The position numbers were made by a program, and so were the translations under genes. A DNA stretch of 64,000 bases, taken from JTS-RE37 sp041743975. GTDB taxonomy: Bacteria > Bacteroidota > Bacteroidia > Flavobacteriales > Flavobacteriaceae. Every line of letters begins with the position of its first letter. Position 1 is the stretch's first letter. Under the pieces are notes generated by a model. It was not told where the DNA came from, ran no database searches, and saw only the letters and a list, made by a program, of their open reading frames with translations. The stretch spans positions 30,936 through 94,935 of the forward strand of contig JBGTLT010000220.1 of assembly GCA_041743975.1 (NCBI GenBank), read 5' to 3'. Of the stretch, positions 53,619 through 62,060 are shown piece by piece.

Positions 53619-55079
53619 ATGGAAGCGGAACAACCACAAGGCGAAAATCCACTTAAAGTCAATCGCAGGCATTTTTTTTCCCAGATGAGTGTTGGAATAG
53701 GTTCCCTGGCACTGGGTTCCCTATTGATCCCGGACCTGTTTAAAGGCAGCTCCCCGGAGATCGCAGACCAGGTCCTGGGAATACCCCATTTTGCGCCTAA
53801 GGCCAAACGGGTGATCTACCTGTTCCAGGCCGGTGCCCCATCCCAGTTGGAAACCTTCGATTATAAGCCCACCCTCTTGAAGCGGATGGGGGAAGACCTG
53901 CCGGAATCCATAAGAAACGGACAACGCCTCACGGGGATGACATCAGAACAGGAAAGTTTCCCGCTGATGCCTTCTGCTTCAAAATTCAATCAGCATGGAA
54001 ATAGCGGGGCCTGGGTCAGTGAATTGTTCCCCCATACTGCAAAAATCGCGGATGAACTGTGTATCATACGAAGTATGCATACCGAAGCCATTAACCACGA
54101 CCCGGCCATCACCTTCTTCCAGACAGGCAGCCAGATCTCCGGGCGGCCCAGTATGGGTTCCTGGATGAGTTATGGCCTGGGAAGTGAAAATAAGAACCTC
54201 CCGTCGTTTGTAGTGCTTACTTCCCGCGGCAAGGGTAACAGCCAGGGCCTCTACTCCAAATTATGGTCGAGCGGCTTTCTGGATTCCAAACACCAGGGGG
54301 TCCTGTTGCGATCCGGAAAGGATCCGGTACTCTACCTGAATGACCCCGAAGGAATCTCCCGCTCTGATAAGAGGCATTTGCTGGACCATGTTTCGTCCCT
54401 GAATAAAATTCACCATATAGAAACAGGGGACGATGAAATTGAATCCAGGATCGCCCAATATGAGATGGCTTACAGAATGCAGATGTCCGTCCCGGATGTC
54501 ATGGATATTTCGAAGGAACCGGAGGATATCATTAAATTATATGGGGAGGATTGCCAGGTCCCTGGCACCTATGCAGCCAATGCCTTGCAGGCAAGGCGAC
54601 TTGCGGAAAATGGGGTCCGGTTTATACAGCTATACCATCAGGGTTGGGACCAGCATGGCAACCTGCCCAATGAGATGGCCGGGCAGGCCATGGATGTAGA
54701 CCAGGCGTCGGCAGCACTGGTAATGGACCTGAAACAACGGGGGATGCTGGAAGACACCCTGGTGATCTGGGGCGGGGAATTCGGGCGGACCAATTACTGC
54801 CAGGGAAAATTTGATCCAAAGAACTTCGGCAGGGACCACCACCCCAGGGCATTCAGTATCTGGATGGCCGGTGGCGGTATAAAAAATGGTATTACCTATG
54901 GGGAGACCGATGAATTCGGATATAACATCATAAAAAATCCGGTTCACATCAATGATTTCCATGCCACGCTATTGCATACGATGGGATTGGACCACGAAAA
55001 ACTGGTCTATAAATACCAGGGAAGACGATTTCGCCTGACGGATGTGGCGGGGAATATAGTCAAAGACCTATTAGCATAA
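53619..55079 (+). CDS. Tat-exported DUF1501 protein (sulfatase/phosphatase-like fold)
   Basis: 486 residues from ATG 53619; the frame's earlier ATG lies within the PSD1 gene. A twin-arginine signal is seen (VNRRHFFSQMSVGIGSLALG, residues about 14-33). The body matches DUF1501: VIYLFQAGAPSQLETFDYKP, SMHTEAINHDPAITFFQTGS, GWDQHGNLPNEMAGQAMDVD, VIWGGEFGRTNYCQG and GRDHHPRAFSIWMAGGGI, the last two carrying the metal-ligand-like Asp/His residues of the alkaline phosphatase superfamily. DUF1501 genes almost always follow PSD1 genes, so the two products probably act together in the periplasm. The third cassette gene starts 3 nt after its stop. Confidence 0.93.
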   Translation: MEAEQPQGENPLKVNRRHFFSQMSVGIGSLALGSLLIPDLFKGSSPEIADQVLGIPHFAPKAKRVIYLFQAGAPSQLETFDYKPTLLKRMGEDLPESIRNGQRLTGMTSEQESFPLMPSASKFNQHGNSGAWVSELFPHTAKIADELCIIRSMHTEAINHDPAITFFQTGSQISGRPSMGSWMSYGLGSENKNLPSFVVLTSRGKGNSQGLYSKLWSSGFLDSKHQGVLLRSGKDPVLYLNDPEGISRSDKRHLLDHVSSLNKIHHIETGDDEIESRIAQYEMAYRMQMSVPDVMDISKEPEDIIKLYGEDCQVPGTYAANALQARRLAENGVRFIQLYHQGWDQHGNLPNEMAGQAMDVDQASAALVMDLKQRGMLEDTLVIWGGEFGRTNYCQGKFDPKNFGRDHHPRAFSIWMAGGGIKNGITYGETDEFGYNIIKNPVHINDFHATLLHTMGLDHEKLVYKYQGRRFRLTDVAGNIVKDLLA

Positions 55080-55082
55080 CCT

Positions 55083-56510
55083 ATGTCGAAAGCCCTCAAA
55101 AGCCGGGGGTGGGAATACCTCATCTTTGGCTTGTCTGTATTTTTAGTATTCTGCCTGGTATTTGAGCGGTACATTGAACTTCCTGTTTGGGTCTCCTGGC
55201 TGGGCCGGTGGCATCCCGTCCTTTTGCATTTCCCCATTGTATTGCTCGGGGTTGCCGTGTTGCTTTCATTCACCCGGAAAGGGATTCCCCTTAGCCTCCT
55301 GCTGACCGCCGTTATCGCAGCATTGATCACCGCCATATCCGGGTTTTTCCTTGGGAAGGAACACGACCCCAAGGGCGACCTTTTGTACTGGCATCAATGG
55401 CTTGGAGGGGGGGTGGCGTTGCTGGCTGCCATTTGGTATGGCCTGGAGAAGGTGGAATGGGAAACCAGGCTGGGTACCAGGATCGTTCAGGTAGCGCTGC
55501 TTGGATTTATAGGATTTGCCGGGCATTATGGGGGGATGGTAACCCATGGAGAGGACTTTTTAGCCTTCCCGGGCAGTGGCGAAGAAGAAAGGATTCCTGA
55601 AAATCCGGTGATCTATCAGGACGTAGTGGGGCGGATCCTCAAAAAAAATTGTGTATCATGCCACAATCCCAACAAAATGAAAGGGGAATTGTTGATGACA
55701 AGCCTGGCAGAATTGCTGAAAGGTGGTGAAAGCGGGCATACACTCATTCCCGGAGACCCTGAAAATAGTGAATTGGTCAGGCGGCTGCACCTTCCAGCAG
55801 AGGATGAGGATCACATGCCGCCCGAAGGGAAAAGACCCCTTTCAGATACAGAAATAGGGATCATTGAGCGTTGGATTGCCCTGGGAGCTTCAGATACCCT
55901 TCGGTTGGATCAATTGGATAAAACGGAGAGCCTCGCCACATTCGTCCGGGAATTGATGGAACCAAACCCTATGGAAAAGTGGGCCGGACTTCCCCCGGTT
56001 GCAGACAGCACCCTTCAAAACCTGGCTTCTGATTACCTTACCGTGCAGCGGGTAGCAAACGGTTCAGATGCTATTGCCATCAACGCGTATTTGCCCCCGG
56101 AATACACTTCTAGAATGGTGGAAGGCCTGCAACGTATTGCCGGCAATATCGTTTATCTGGACCTGAGTGGCCTGCCCATGGGCACAGCCGAATCAAAAAT
56201 GGTGGCGCAATGTGAAAACCTTGAGCGCCTGGAGCTGGACGGCACTACGATAAGCGATTCGGACTTTGCGTTGTTGCAGGAACTGGGCAAACTGCAGTTG
56301 TTAAAAGTGTATCAAACGGAACTTGGGGATAGGAGTATCCCTGTCCTGGAGCAGTTGCCGATGCTGGAACAATTATACCTCTGGGATACAAATGTCTCAG
56401 AAAAGGCACTGGATGGGTTGCGGAAGGCCCGTCCGGAACTCATGATGGAAACGGGTTTAGAGGTAGCCAGGGATTCTGTTTCAGCTCCTAAAGGGGATGC
56501 TGAAATATGA
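55083..56510 (+). CDS. Membrane protein with DUF2231-like helices, c-type heme motif and leucine-rich repeats
   Basis: 475 residues in three parts: four or five N-terminal helices with a WHPVLLHFPIVLLGVAVLLS signature (DUF2231-like, about 1-150), a heme-binding segment NCVSCHNPNKMKGELLMTS (Cys190, Cys193, His194) extending to MPPEGKRPLSDTEIGIIERW (a planctomycete-type cytochrome domain), and C-terminal leucine-rich repeats (about 345-460; LERLELDGTTISDSDFALLQ, LQLLKVYQTELGDRSIPVLE). It looks like an electron-transfer anchor for the two preceding proteins. Function is inferred from domains only. Confidence 0.87.
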   Translation: MSKALKSRGWEYLIFGLSVFLVFCLVFERYIELPVWVSWLGRWHPVLLHFPIVLLGVAVLLSFTRKGIPLSLLLTAVIAALITAISGFFLGKEHDPKGDLLYWHQWLGGGVALLAAIWYGLEKVEWETRLGTRIVQVALLGFIGFAGHYGGMVTHGEDFLAFPGSGEEERIPENPVIYQDVVGRILKKNCVSCHNPNKMKGELLMTSLAELLKGGESGHTLIPGDPENSELVRRLHLPAEDEDHMPPEGKRPLSDTEIGIIERWIALGASDTLRLDQLDKTESLATFVRELMEPNPMEKWAGLPPVADSTLQNLASDYLTVQRVANGSDAIAINAYLPPEYTSRMVEGLQRIAGNIVYLDLSGLPMGTAESKMVAQCENLERLELDGTTISDSDFALLQELGKLQLLKVYQTELGDRSIPVLEQLPMLEQLYLWDTNVSEKALDGLRKARPELMMETGLEVARDSVSAPKGDAEI

Positions 56511-56548
56511 AGCCAGGAAATTCCACCTTGTATCGTGTCAATTCTTTT

Positions 56549-57586
56549 CTATTTCTTCGAATCGGACCTTCTGATCTTAAGGGTATAGGCTTCCTTAGGG
56601 TTCTTTTTGAGCAGCTGGTCTACATCATCCTGTGTAAAACCATTCTTCCGGAGTTCGGGGATGAGTTTAGTAAAGATATCCGAGTATCCGTTGTATTCCC
56701 CTCCATTGATTGTCCCTACGTTGTACCACCCGGAATCGTGGGATATCAGGACATGGTCCAGCACCCCGGCAGCCTTTAATTTTGAAAGGGTTGCCACATA
56801 CCAGGCGATCCTTCCGGGTTGGCCTACGGTATCTGAAGGAACGTCGTTTACATTATCCAGGGAGATCCAGGCACCCTGGGCTGCTGCCTGTAAGTAGCCA
56901 TCAAGGGTGCCACTTTGGGCATGTGTCCAGACAAACGCAGCAGGGGAGACCCCCATCTCTTTCAGGATCTTCAGCTGCGCCAGCGCCGGGACATCCGGGC
57001 CCGTGTGGGAAACTATGGTGAGTCCGGTTGCCAGGTGCGTCAGGGCTGCGGCCTGTACCAGTTTTTTATGGAGAGCTGAAAGTTGAGGGTCACTGCTGAC
57101 GGAGATTTTGATGAACCCGGGTTTTATAGTGGTTCCGTCAATTCCCTCATTGAATTCCCGGGTCCAGTCGGCTGCCAGGGCTTCAGCCGTGCTTTCGAAG
57201 GCATATTGGGGAATATAGTTATCGTCGGCGGCACCATAATAACCCGTATTGGTAAGGATATGGATCCCGGTGGCATCGGAAAGGCGTTTAAGGACCACGG
57301 GGTCCCTGCCTAGGTAGGCGGGGGTGCAATCCAGGAAAGTGGAGACCCCGTGTTGTTTTGTTACTTCCAGGAAAGGCAATGCCCGGTTTACGATTTCATC
57401 CCTTTGCCAGCGGTGGTAGCCCGTACTGTCCGCACCGATCCAGTCCACCATTACATGTTCATGTATCAGTGCCACGCCCATTGAATCGGGGTCTATGGCC
57501 CCGTTAACGGTCATAAGCTGCCCCTGGGTTATATAGGGAAGGCATCCCATAAAAATTATCAGCAGGCATCTAGAGGGTGTTATCAT
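56549..57586 (-). CDS. Secreted phosphotriesterase-family protein
   Basis: 345 residues with a signal peptide (CLLIIFMGCLPYITQGQ). It is an amidohydrolase-fold protein: the first metal motif HEH is at 42-44 (VALIHEHVMVDW), the bridging lysine is in KPGFIKISVS (about 165), followed by VSHTGPD, HAQSGTLDG and the catalytic Asp in VLISHDSGWYN. Phosphotriesterase-like proteins include lactonases and esterases; the native substrate is not clear. It is convergent with the PSD1 cassette (38 nt between stops). Confidence 0.92.
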   Translation of the reverse strand: MITPSRCLLIIFMGCLPYITQGQLMTVNGAIDPDSMGVALIHEHVMVDWIGADSTGYHRWQRDEIVNRALPFLEVTKQHGVSTFLDCTPAYLGRDPVVLKRLSDATGIHILTNTGYYGAADDNYIPQYAFESTAEALAADWTREFNEGIDGTTIKPGFIKISVSSDPQLSALHKKLVQAAALTHLATGLTIVSHTGPDVPALAQLKILKEMGVSPAAFVWTHAQSGTLDGYLQAAAQGAWISLDNVNDVPSDTVGQPGRIAWYVATLSKLKAAGVLDHVLISHDSGWYNVGTINGGEYNGYSDIFTKLIPELRKNGFTQDDVDQLLKKNPKEAYTLKIRRSDSKK

Positions 57587-58177
57587 AGTATGGAAATTAC
57601 TATAAAGTTACTGATTTGGACGTAACAACGTTTGGCCGGAAGAAGTTATTCACCTCCCGTTTTGGTTCAAAGACCCCTATAAAGGTTACCCTTCCTGGCA
57701 TATGGGCAGACAACTTCATCAGTTAAAAAAACAGTATTTCTGTTAGTTCTTTATTTAAAGAACTAAAAATAGTATGAGTTTTTGTACCCGATATGAAGAT
57801 CAGGCTCAACAAAAAACAAAAAGAACGTATAGGGAAGTTTGGGGTTAGCCGGGATGGAATGGGGTTGCCGCCCGCCGCTTCCCGGGTCAATTCGATTCTT
57901 ACTGTAATATTTCTCAAACATTCAAATGTAGTTGCATGATTTCACTTATATATATTCAATTAGGTTCAATTAAAAATAAAGTGGATTCTGGTGACCAGTT
58001 GAAAAAATCTGTAACTTTTTGAATATTAAATAGACTCGATAGTAATAAAAAACCTGCCGAGATTGCCAATGTTTAGAGGTCTTCCAGATTTTTCGTGGAC
58101 CTTTTGTTCTCAATAGGTACAACAAATATAGACCCCTTTGTTGTAATGGTAACATTCTAAATTCAATGTCATCATTC
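57587..58177. other. 591-nt AT-rich intergenic region with perfect inverted repeat
   Basis: No convincing gene. The main feature is a perfect inverted repeat, TAGTTCTTTA (57744-57753) and TAAAGAACTA (57756-57765), with a 2-nt spacer. A TATATTTG box occurs on the minus strand (58130-58123) without a spaced TTG. The two short frames here lack any recognisable protein pattern. Confidence 0.5.
57744..57765. repeat. Perfect inverted repeat, 10-bp arms
   Basis: TAGTTCTTTA / TAAAGAACTA around TT. It lies 158 nt upstream of the minus-strand phosphotriesterase-family gene and could be an operator or a cruciform/transposon scar; it lacks a flanking T-run of the terminator kind. Confidence 0.7.
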
Positions 58178-59509
58178 TTAATTTTTCCATTCAAATTCAA
58201 TAATGTACTCAGATAAATAGGGACTTTTATCATCCTTCATGTCCTTGTAGAATAGCCTTGCCTTTTTTCCGAGCATTACAGAGGTATATTTATGTTCTTT
58301 ATCATTTTCATTTGCGAAAGGTTGAAGTGATGGATACCAAATTGTATGGCCCGGTTTGGTCAAAAGCAATTCTGGTTTGGACCATTGTTGTGAATTATTC
58401 GATTCGCCTAATGCCTTGTTTAAATTAAATGATATGTAAATACTACTTCCTTTCCAAGATGGACCTTCCGCCTTAGCCATCAACATTACCCAACAATTTA
58501 AGTATGTGTTCCAGCTTACAGATGGCCCCCAATAATATTTGGCCGTTGGGGAGGAAGTTGGACCTCCACCTTCATCGAGCGGAATCTGAATGGACTTAAT
58601 GGGTTTTCCTATACCATCCGAATCGACATCGAAGGACTTTCCTCCCCATCTTTTGACCTTGCCAACAGGATCATCGATTTCAACTAAAGGAATGCGGGCC
58701 ATGCTTATACATTGACCACTCCATTCGTATTCGGCATTATAGGATATAGCATTATATTCCCCGGGGTAACCATATTCTCCATAGAATATATACAAATAAT
58801 GACCATTGGCAACTGCAGAAGGATCACCAACGCCACCAGGGAAATTTATACCTGTATTGTGTGGCTTTAGTATGAGCCGTGGCATCAAGTCTTCTAAAAC
58901 AATGCCTTTATTTTCCCAACTTAAACCGCCATCAACGGACTTCATGATTCCAATTCGGCATACCGCTGTCTTAGTATCAGGCCCTAGAAGTCCCTGCGGC
59001 CAATTCACTTCCAAATACCCCTTTCCTGTGATGGAATCATACGGTAGGGTGGAAGGGTAATTTTCATTGTGGTACAAGGCATAAAGGGTATTCTCACTTA
59101 TATCGCTTGTATCCTTATAAACAGTTTCAAACCACACGGCACCGTGTAAACCGTCTTCGTAGGGAGGTACATTTTTAGGCATTTTTGGTTCGGTAAATTC
59201 CTCAGGGCTACGTCCGAAAGCCTGATCGACCGAAGTGCCACTGGCATATTTTAGTTCATGGGCTTCACCCCATAAAGGATCTTCACCGTATTTACCGGGA
59301 AAAATCCTGAAGGTATCCTTTACCCATACCGTTGCCATATTGCAATCCACAAATGAATTAAACACAAATTTTTCGGATGGGATTAGTTTTGCTTTTGGTG
59401 TACCCATTGAATTTTGCGATCTATCTGTTTGCGATGTTCTTTTGCAGGACATAAGACCCATAAACAAAAAAAGTATAAAGAGGAAAGTGAATGTGATTTT
59501 AGTTTTCAT
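58178..59509 (-). CDS. Lipoprotein with sialidase/arabinanase-like beta-propeller pattern
   Basis: 443 residues from the ATG ending at 59509, chosen because MKTKITFTFLFILFLFMGLMSC is a lipoprotein signal with Cys22; the longer frame overlaps the neighbouring fragment. The body has propeller-like repeats (WFETVYKDTSDISENTLYAL, KSVDGGLSWENKGIVLEDLM, GGVGDPSAVANGHYLYIFYG, YYWGPSVSWNTYLNCWVMLM). The Asp-box-like SVDGGLSWENKG and GDPSA/GPSVSW motifs are common in sialidase- and GH43-like folds. I cannot name the enzyme. The gene is visibly richer in A/T than its neighbours, which suggests later acquisition. Confidence 0.75.
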   Translation of the reverse strand: MKTKITFTFLFILFLFMGLMSCKRTSQTDRSQNSMGTPKAKLIPSEKFVFNSFVDCNMATVWVKDTFRIFPGKYGEDPLWGEAHELKYASGTSVDQAFGRSPEEFTEPKMPKNVPPYEDGLHGAVWFETVYKDTSDISENTLYALYHNENYPSTLPYDSITGKGYLEVNWPQGLLGPDTKTAVCRIGIMKSVDGGLSWENKGIVLEDLMPRLILKPHNTGINFPGGVGDPSAVANGHYLYIFYGEYGYPGEYNAISYNAEYEWSGQCISMARIPLVEIDDPVGKVKRWGGKSFDVDSDGIGKPIKSIQIPLDEGGGPTSSPTAKYYWGPSVSWNTYLNCWVMLMAKAEGPSWKGSSIYISFNLNKALGESNNSQQWSKPELLLTKPGHTIWYPSLQPFANENDKEHKYTSVMLGKKARLFYKDMKDDKSPYLSEYIIEFEWKN

Positions 59510-59537
59510 AAATGAATTAAATAGAAAGTTAGAAATA

Positions 59538-59972
59538 TCAAAATTCTGGTGTATAATATATTTGCTTGCCATTTACCTTGATCTCTACATCGACCAAATA
59601 TTTCTTTAGGGAGACTGTGTTCACCGAAATGCCTAAGCCCGGATCTTCGGGTACATGTATAAATCCGCTGGCATCCGGGAGAATTTTTGTTCGGCTAATT
59701 TCCTGTGCCAATGTGCTGAGTTCGATGGGGTATTCACTTATGATGTCTTCTTCTATACCCGCATATGCCTGCAACGAGGCACTTAATGCCAGGTGCGAGG
59801 TAAAGGTGTGATTAACGTAGGTAATATTTGAACGTTTTGCCAAATCGGCGATTTCCCTGGCAATGGTAATTCCGCCGATTCTGCCTGCATCTATCTGTAT
59901 AAACTTAAGCCCTGCATGTTTGATCATCGATTGGGCCTGAACATAATTGTTACATCCTTCCCCACCTGCCAT
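59538..59972 (-). pseudogene. 5'-truncated enolase-superfamily (mandelate racemase-like) gene
   Basis: The 144-residue frame is the C-terminal part of an enolase-superfamily barrel. It begins MAGGEGCNNYVQAQ, matching the place where such proteins have the third metal-ligand Glu (xAGGE), and continues IQIDAGRIGGITIAREIADL and NHTFTSHLALSASLQAYAG, then the terminal PEDPGLGISVN. The capping domain, the KxK base and the first two metal ligands are absent, about 250 residues in all. The ATG directly abuts the stop of the PQQ dehydrogenase gene (59973), so a deletion has probably joined the two. It should be inactive. Confidence 0.8.
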
Positions 59973-61946
59973 TTAATCAAGGGCAAAAGCAACCACATAA
60001 TCTCCAAGTTTTGTTCCCAGATTTCCGTGACCTCCGGCTGCAATGACCACATATTGTTTTCCGTCCACCTGGTAGGTCATTGGGGTGGCCTGGCCTCCTG
60101 CCGGAAGTTTTGAGGCCCAAACCATTTCCCCGGTATCTGAATTGAATGCCCTTAAGTAACCGTCCAGGGTGCCTGCTATAAAGACCAGCCCCCCAGCCGT
60201 GGTAATGGCGCCGCCGAGGCTTAAGGAGCCCCATTGGGTGGCTTCGGGATATTTTTCGGGATCCATCATCACCCCCAGGGGCACTTCCCATTTCAAGGTT
60301 CCGGAGATCATGTCCACAGCTGCCAGCGTGCCCCATGGGGGTTTGGTTTGCATTACAAATTCATTGGAGGGTCCCAGTGTAAAAAGGTAATCCCTGGACA
60401 TTAGATAGGGGGTCCCTTCCTGTCTCCCGATTTCAGCACGGGGTTTCTTTTCATTGATGGTTTCCGGATTATCCTCTGTTCTCGGATGCAGTTGGATTAC
60501 TGCCGCCAGCCTGTTGACATTGGTCACCAGCAGGTGGCGTTCCGGATCAAAACTGGCCCCGCTCCAGTTCATCCCCCCTACATTGCTGGGCGAAACGATG
60601 GTACCCTGCAAACCGGGCGGGGTAAAAATCCCTTTATTGACCAATCCGAGAATTCGGTCCCTTGCTTGTTGCAGGAGCTCAGGGCTGGGACCCCAGGCAT
60701 CCTCTACGGTCACATTCCGGATGCCAAAGGTGGGAAGGACTTTGGGGAATGGCTGGGTGGCTGAGGCTTCTTCGCCTGGAACATCTGATTGAGGCACCGC
60801 CCGTTCCTCGTTGGGAAAATGGGCTTCCCCGGTTCGCCTGTCAAAAGCGAAAATGTGCCCCATTTTGGTCACAATAACCACTGCAGGTATTTTTTTCCCT
60901 TCTTTAGCCATAGTGAACAGCACCGGTTGTGCGGGGAGGTCATAATCCCAGATATCATGATGTACGGTCTGGAAATGCCAAACTACTTCCCCCGTTGCTG
61001 CCCTGATCGCAACCAATGAATTGGCAAATAGGTTATTACCTAGTCGCTCCCCTCCGTAATAATCCGGACTGGGGCAGGAAGTGGGTACAAATACGAGGCC
61101 GAGCTCCGGATCCACGGATAAGGGTGCCCAGGCATTAGCAGCCCCGGTCCTGAAAGCTTTTTCACCTTTCCAGGTGTCCGCCCCGGCATCAGTAAGCTTC
61201 CTTGGAATAGGATCCCAGGACCAGGCCATGTCCCCGGTCCGGGCATTAAAGGCCCTGACCACGCCTTTGGGATAATCGATCCGCTGGTTGTCCCCCATGG
61301 TTGAACCGATGATAATAAGGTCATTGACCACGGCCGGAGGTGAAGTAACCTGTATGCTTCCCACTCCTTTCGTAAGGTCTATGGTCCCTTTTTTTCCGAA
61401 TGCTCGCACGGGTTCCCCTGTTTCGGCATCCAGTGCAATGAGCCGGCCATCGATCGTAGCTACCAGGATCCGCATATACCCGGGTTCACCGGGCTCTAAA
61501 GAGGCATCAATCCACTTGGAAACACCCCGGGAAGCCATTTCCGAATATCCGGCTTTCAGGTCGACCCCGGGATTATAGGTCCATCGTTCTTCTCCGGTGG
61601 CCGCATCAATAGCGAAAGTCCGGTTGGTGGGGGTACTTAGGTAGAGAACGCCGTTGACCATAATGGGGGTTGCCTCGAACGCCGCCTTGGAAGCGACCTC
61701 CGTTCCGGAATAGGTGTCCAGTTCCCCGGTTCGAAAGGTCCAGGCAGGTTTAAGTTTAGCAACATTCCCGGAATGTATCTGGGCCAGGGGCGAGTAGCGG
61801 GCTCCCCCCGGGTCGTTCCCATAATTGGCCCACTGGCCGGATGAATAGAAATGGTTTTCCTGTTGGTAACTGATGTTGTTTGTTTCCTGGGCATCGATGG
61901 CAAGTCCGCCGTAAAGCAGCAGCAGAAAAAAGATGTTGTACTTCAT
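59973..61946 (-). CDS. Periplasmic PQQ-dependent dehydrogenase (alcohol/sugar type)
   Basis: 657 residues with a signal peptide (MKYNIFFLLLLYGGLAIDAQ). It is an eight-bladed quinoprotein propeller: YGNDPGGARYSPLAQIHSGN at the start, W-motifs such as ATGEERWTYNPGVDL, DTGEMVWASKLPAGGQ and the terminal GKQYVVIAAGGHGNLGTKLG. PTSCPSPDYYGGERLGNN is characteristic of the glucose/quinate-type branch. I see no CxxCH, so the electron acceptor must be separate. No PQQ synthesis genes are in the window. A palindrome (61975-61991) lies just upstream, and the C-terminus is complete. Confidence 0.92.
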   Translation of the reverse strand: MKYNIFFLLLLYGGLAIDAQETNNISYQQENHFYSSGQWANYGNDPGGARYSPLAQIHSGNVAKLKPAWTFRTGELDTYSGTEVASKAAFEATPIMVNGVLYLSTPTNRTFAIDAATGEERWTYNPGVDLKAGYSEMASRGVSKWIDASLEPGEPGYMRILVATIDGRLIALDAETGEPVRAFGKKGTIDLTKGVGSIQVTSPPAVVNDLIIIGSTMGDNQRIDYPKGVVRAFNARTGDMAWSWDPIPRKLTDAGADTWKGEKAFRTGAANAWAPLSVDPELGLVFVPTSCPSPDYYGGERLGNNLFANSLVAIRAATGEVVWHFQTVHHDIWDYDLPAQPVLFTMAKEGKKIPAVVIVTKMGHIFAFDRRTGEAHFPNEERAVPQSDVPGEEASATQPFPKVLPTFGIRNVTVEDAWGPSPELLQQARDRILGLVNKGIFTPPGLQGTIVSPSNVGGMNWSGASFDPERHLLVTNVNRLAAVIQLHPRTEDNPETINEKKPRAEIGRQEGTPYLMSRDYLFTLGPSNEFVMQTKPPWGTLAAVDMISGTLKWEVPLGVMMDPEKYPEATQWGSLSLGGAITTAGGLVFIAGTLDGYLRAFNSDTGEMVWASKLPAGGQATPMTYQVDGKQYVVIAAGGHGNLGTKLGDYVVAFALD

Positions 61947-61974
61947 GTTGGAAGGTTGTTTGTGCTAGGGTTCG

Positions 61975-61991
61975 TATGGCATTGTGCCATA
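61975..61991. promoter_or_regulatory. Palindrome upstream of the PQQ dehydrogenase gene
   Basis: TATGGCA-TTG-TGCCATA: perfect 7-bp arms with a 3-nt centre, 29-45 nt upstream of the start codon (61946, minus strand). The position and symmetry fit a repressor or activator site. Confidence 0.5.
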
Positions 61992-62060
61992 TTCCCATTG
62001 TTTTTTTTGATTGGCTTGTTCGTATATTCTCTATCGGATAGCGGGAATATCATGGAAGGA

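Noticed and set aside
57970..58233. 87-codon minus-strand frame in the AT-rich gap
   Set aside because: It overlaps the 3' end of the lipoprotein gene and has an intergenic-looking composition.
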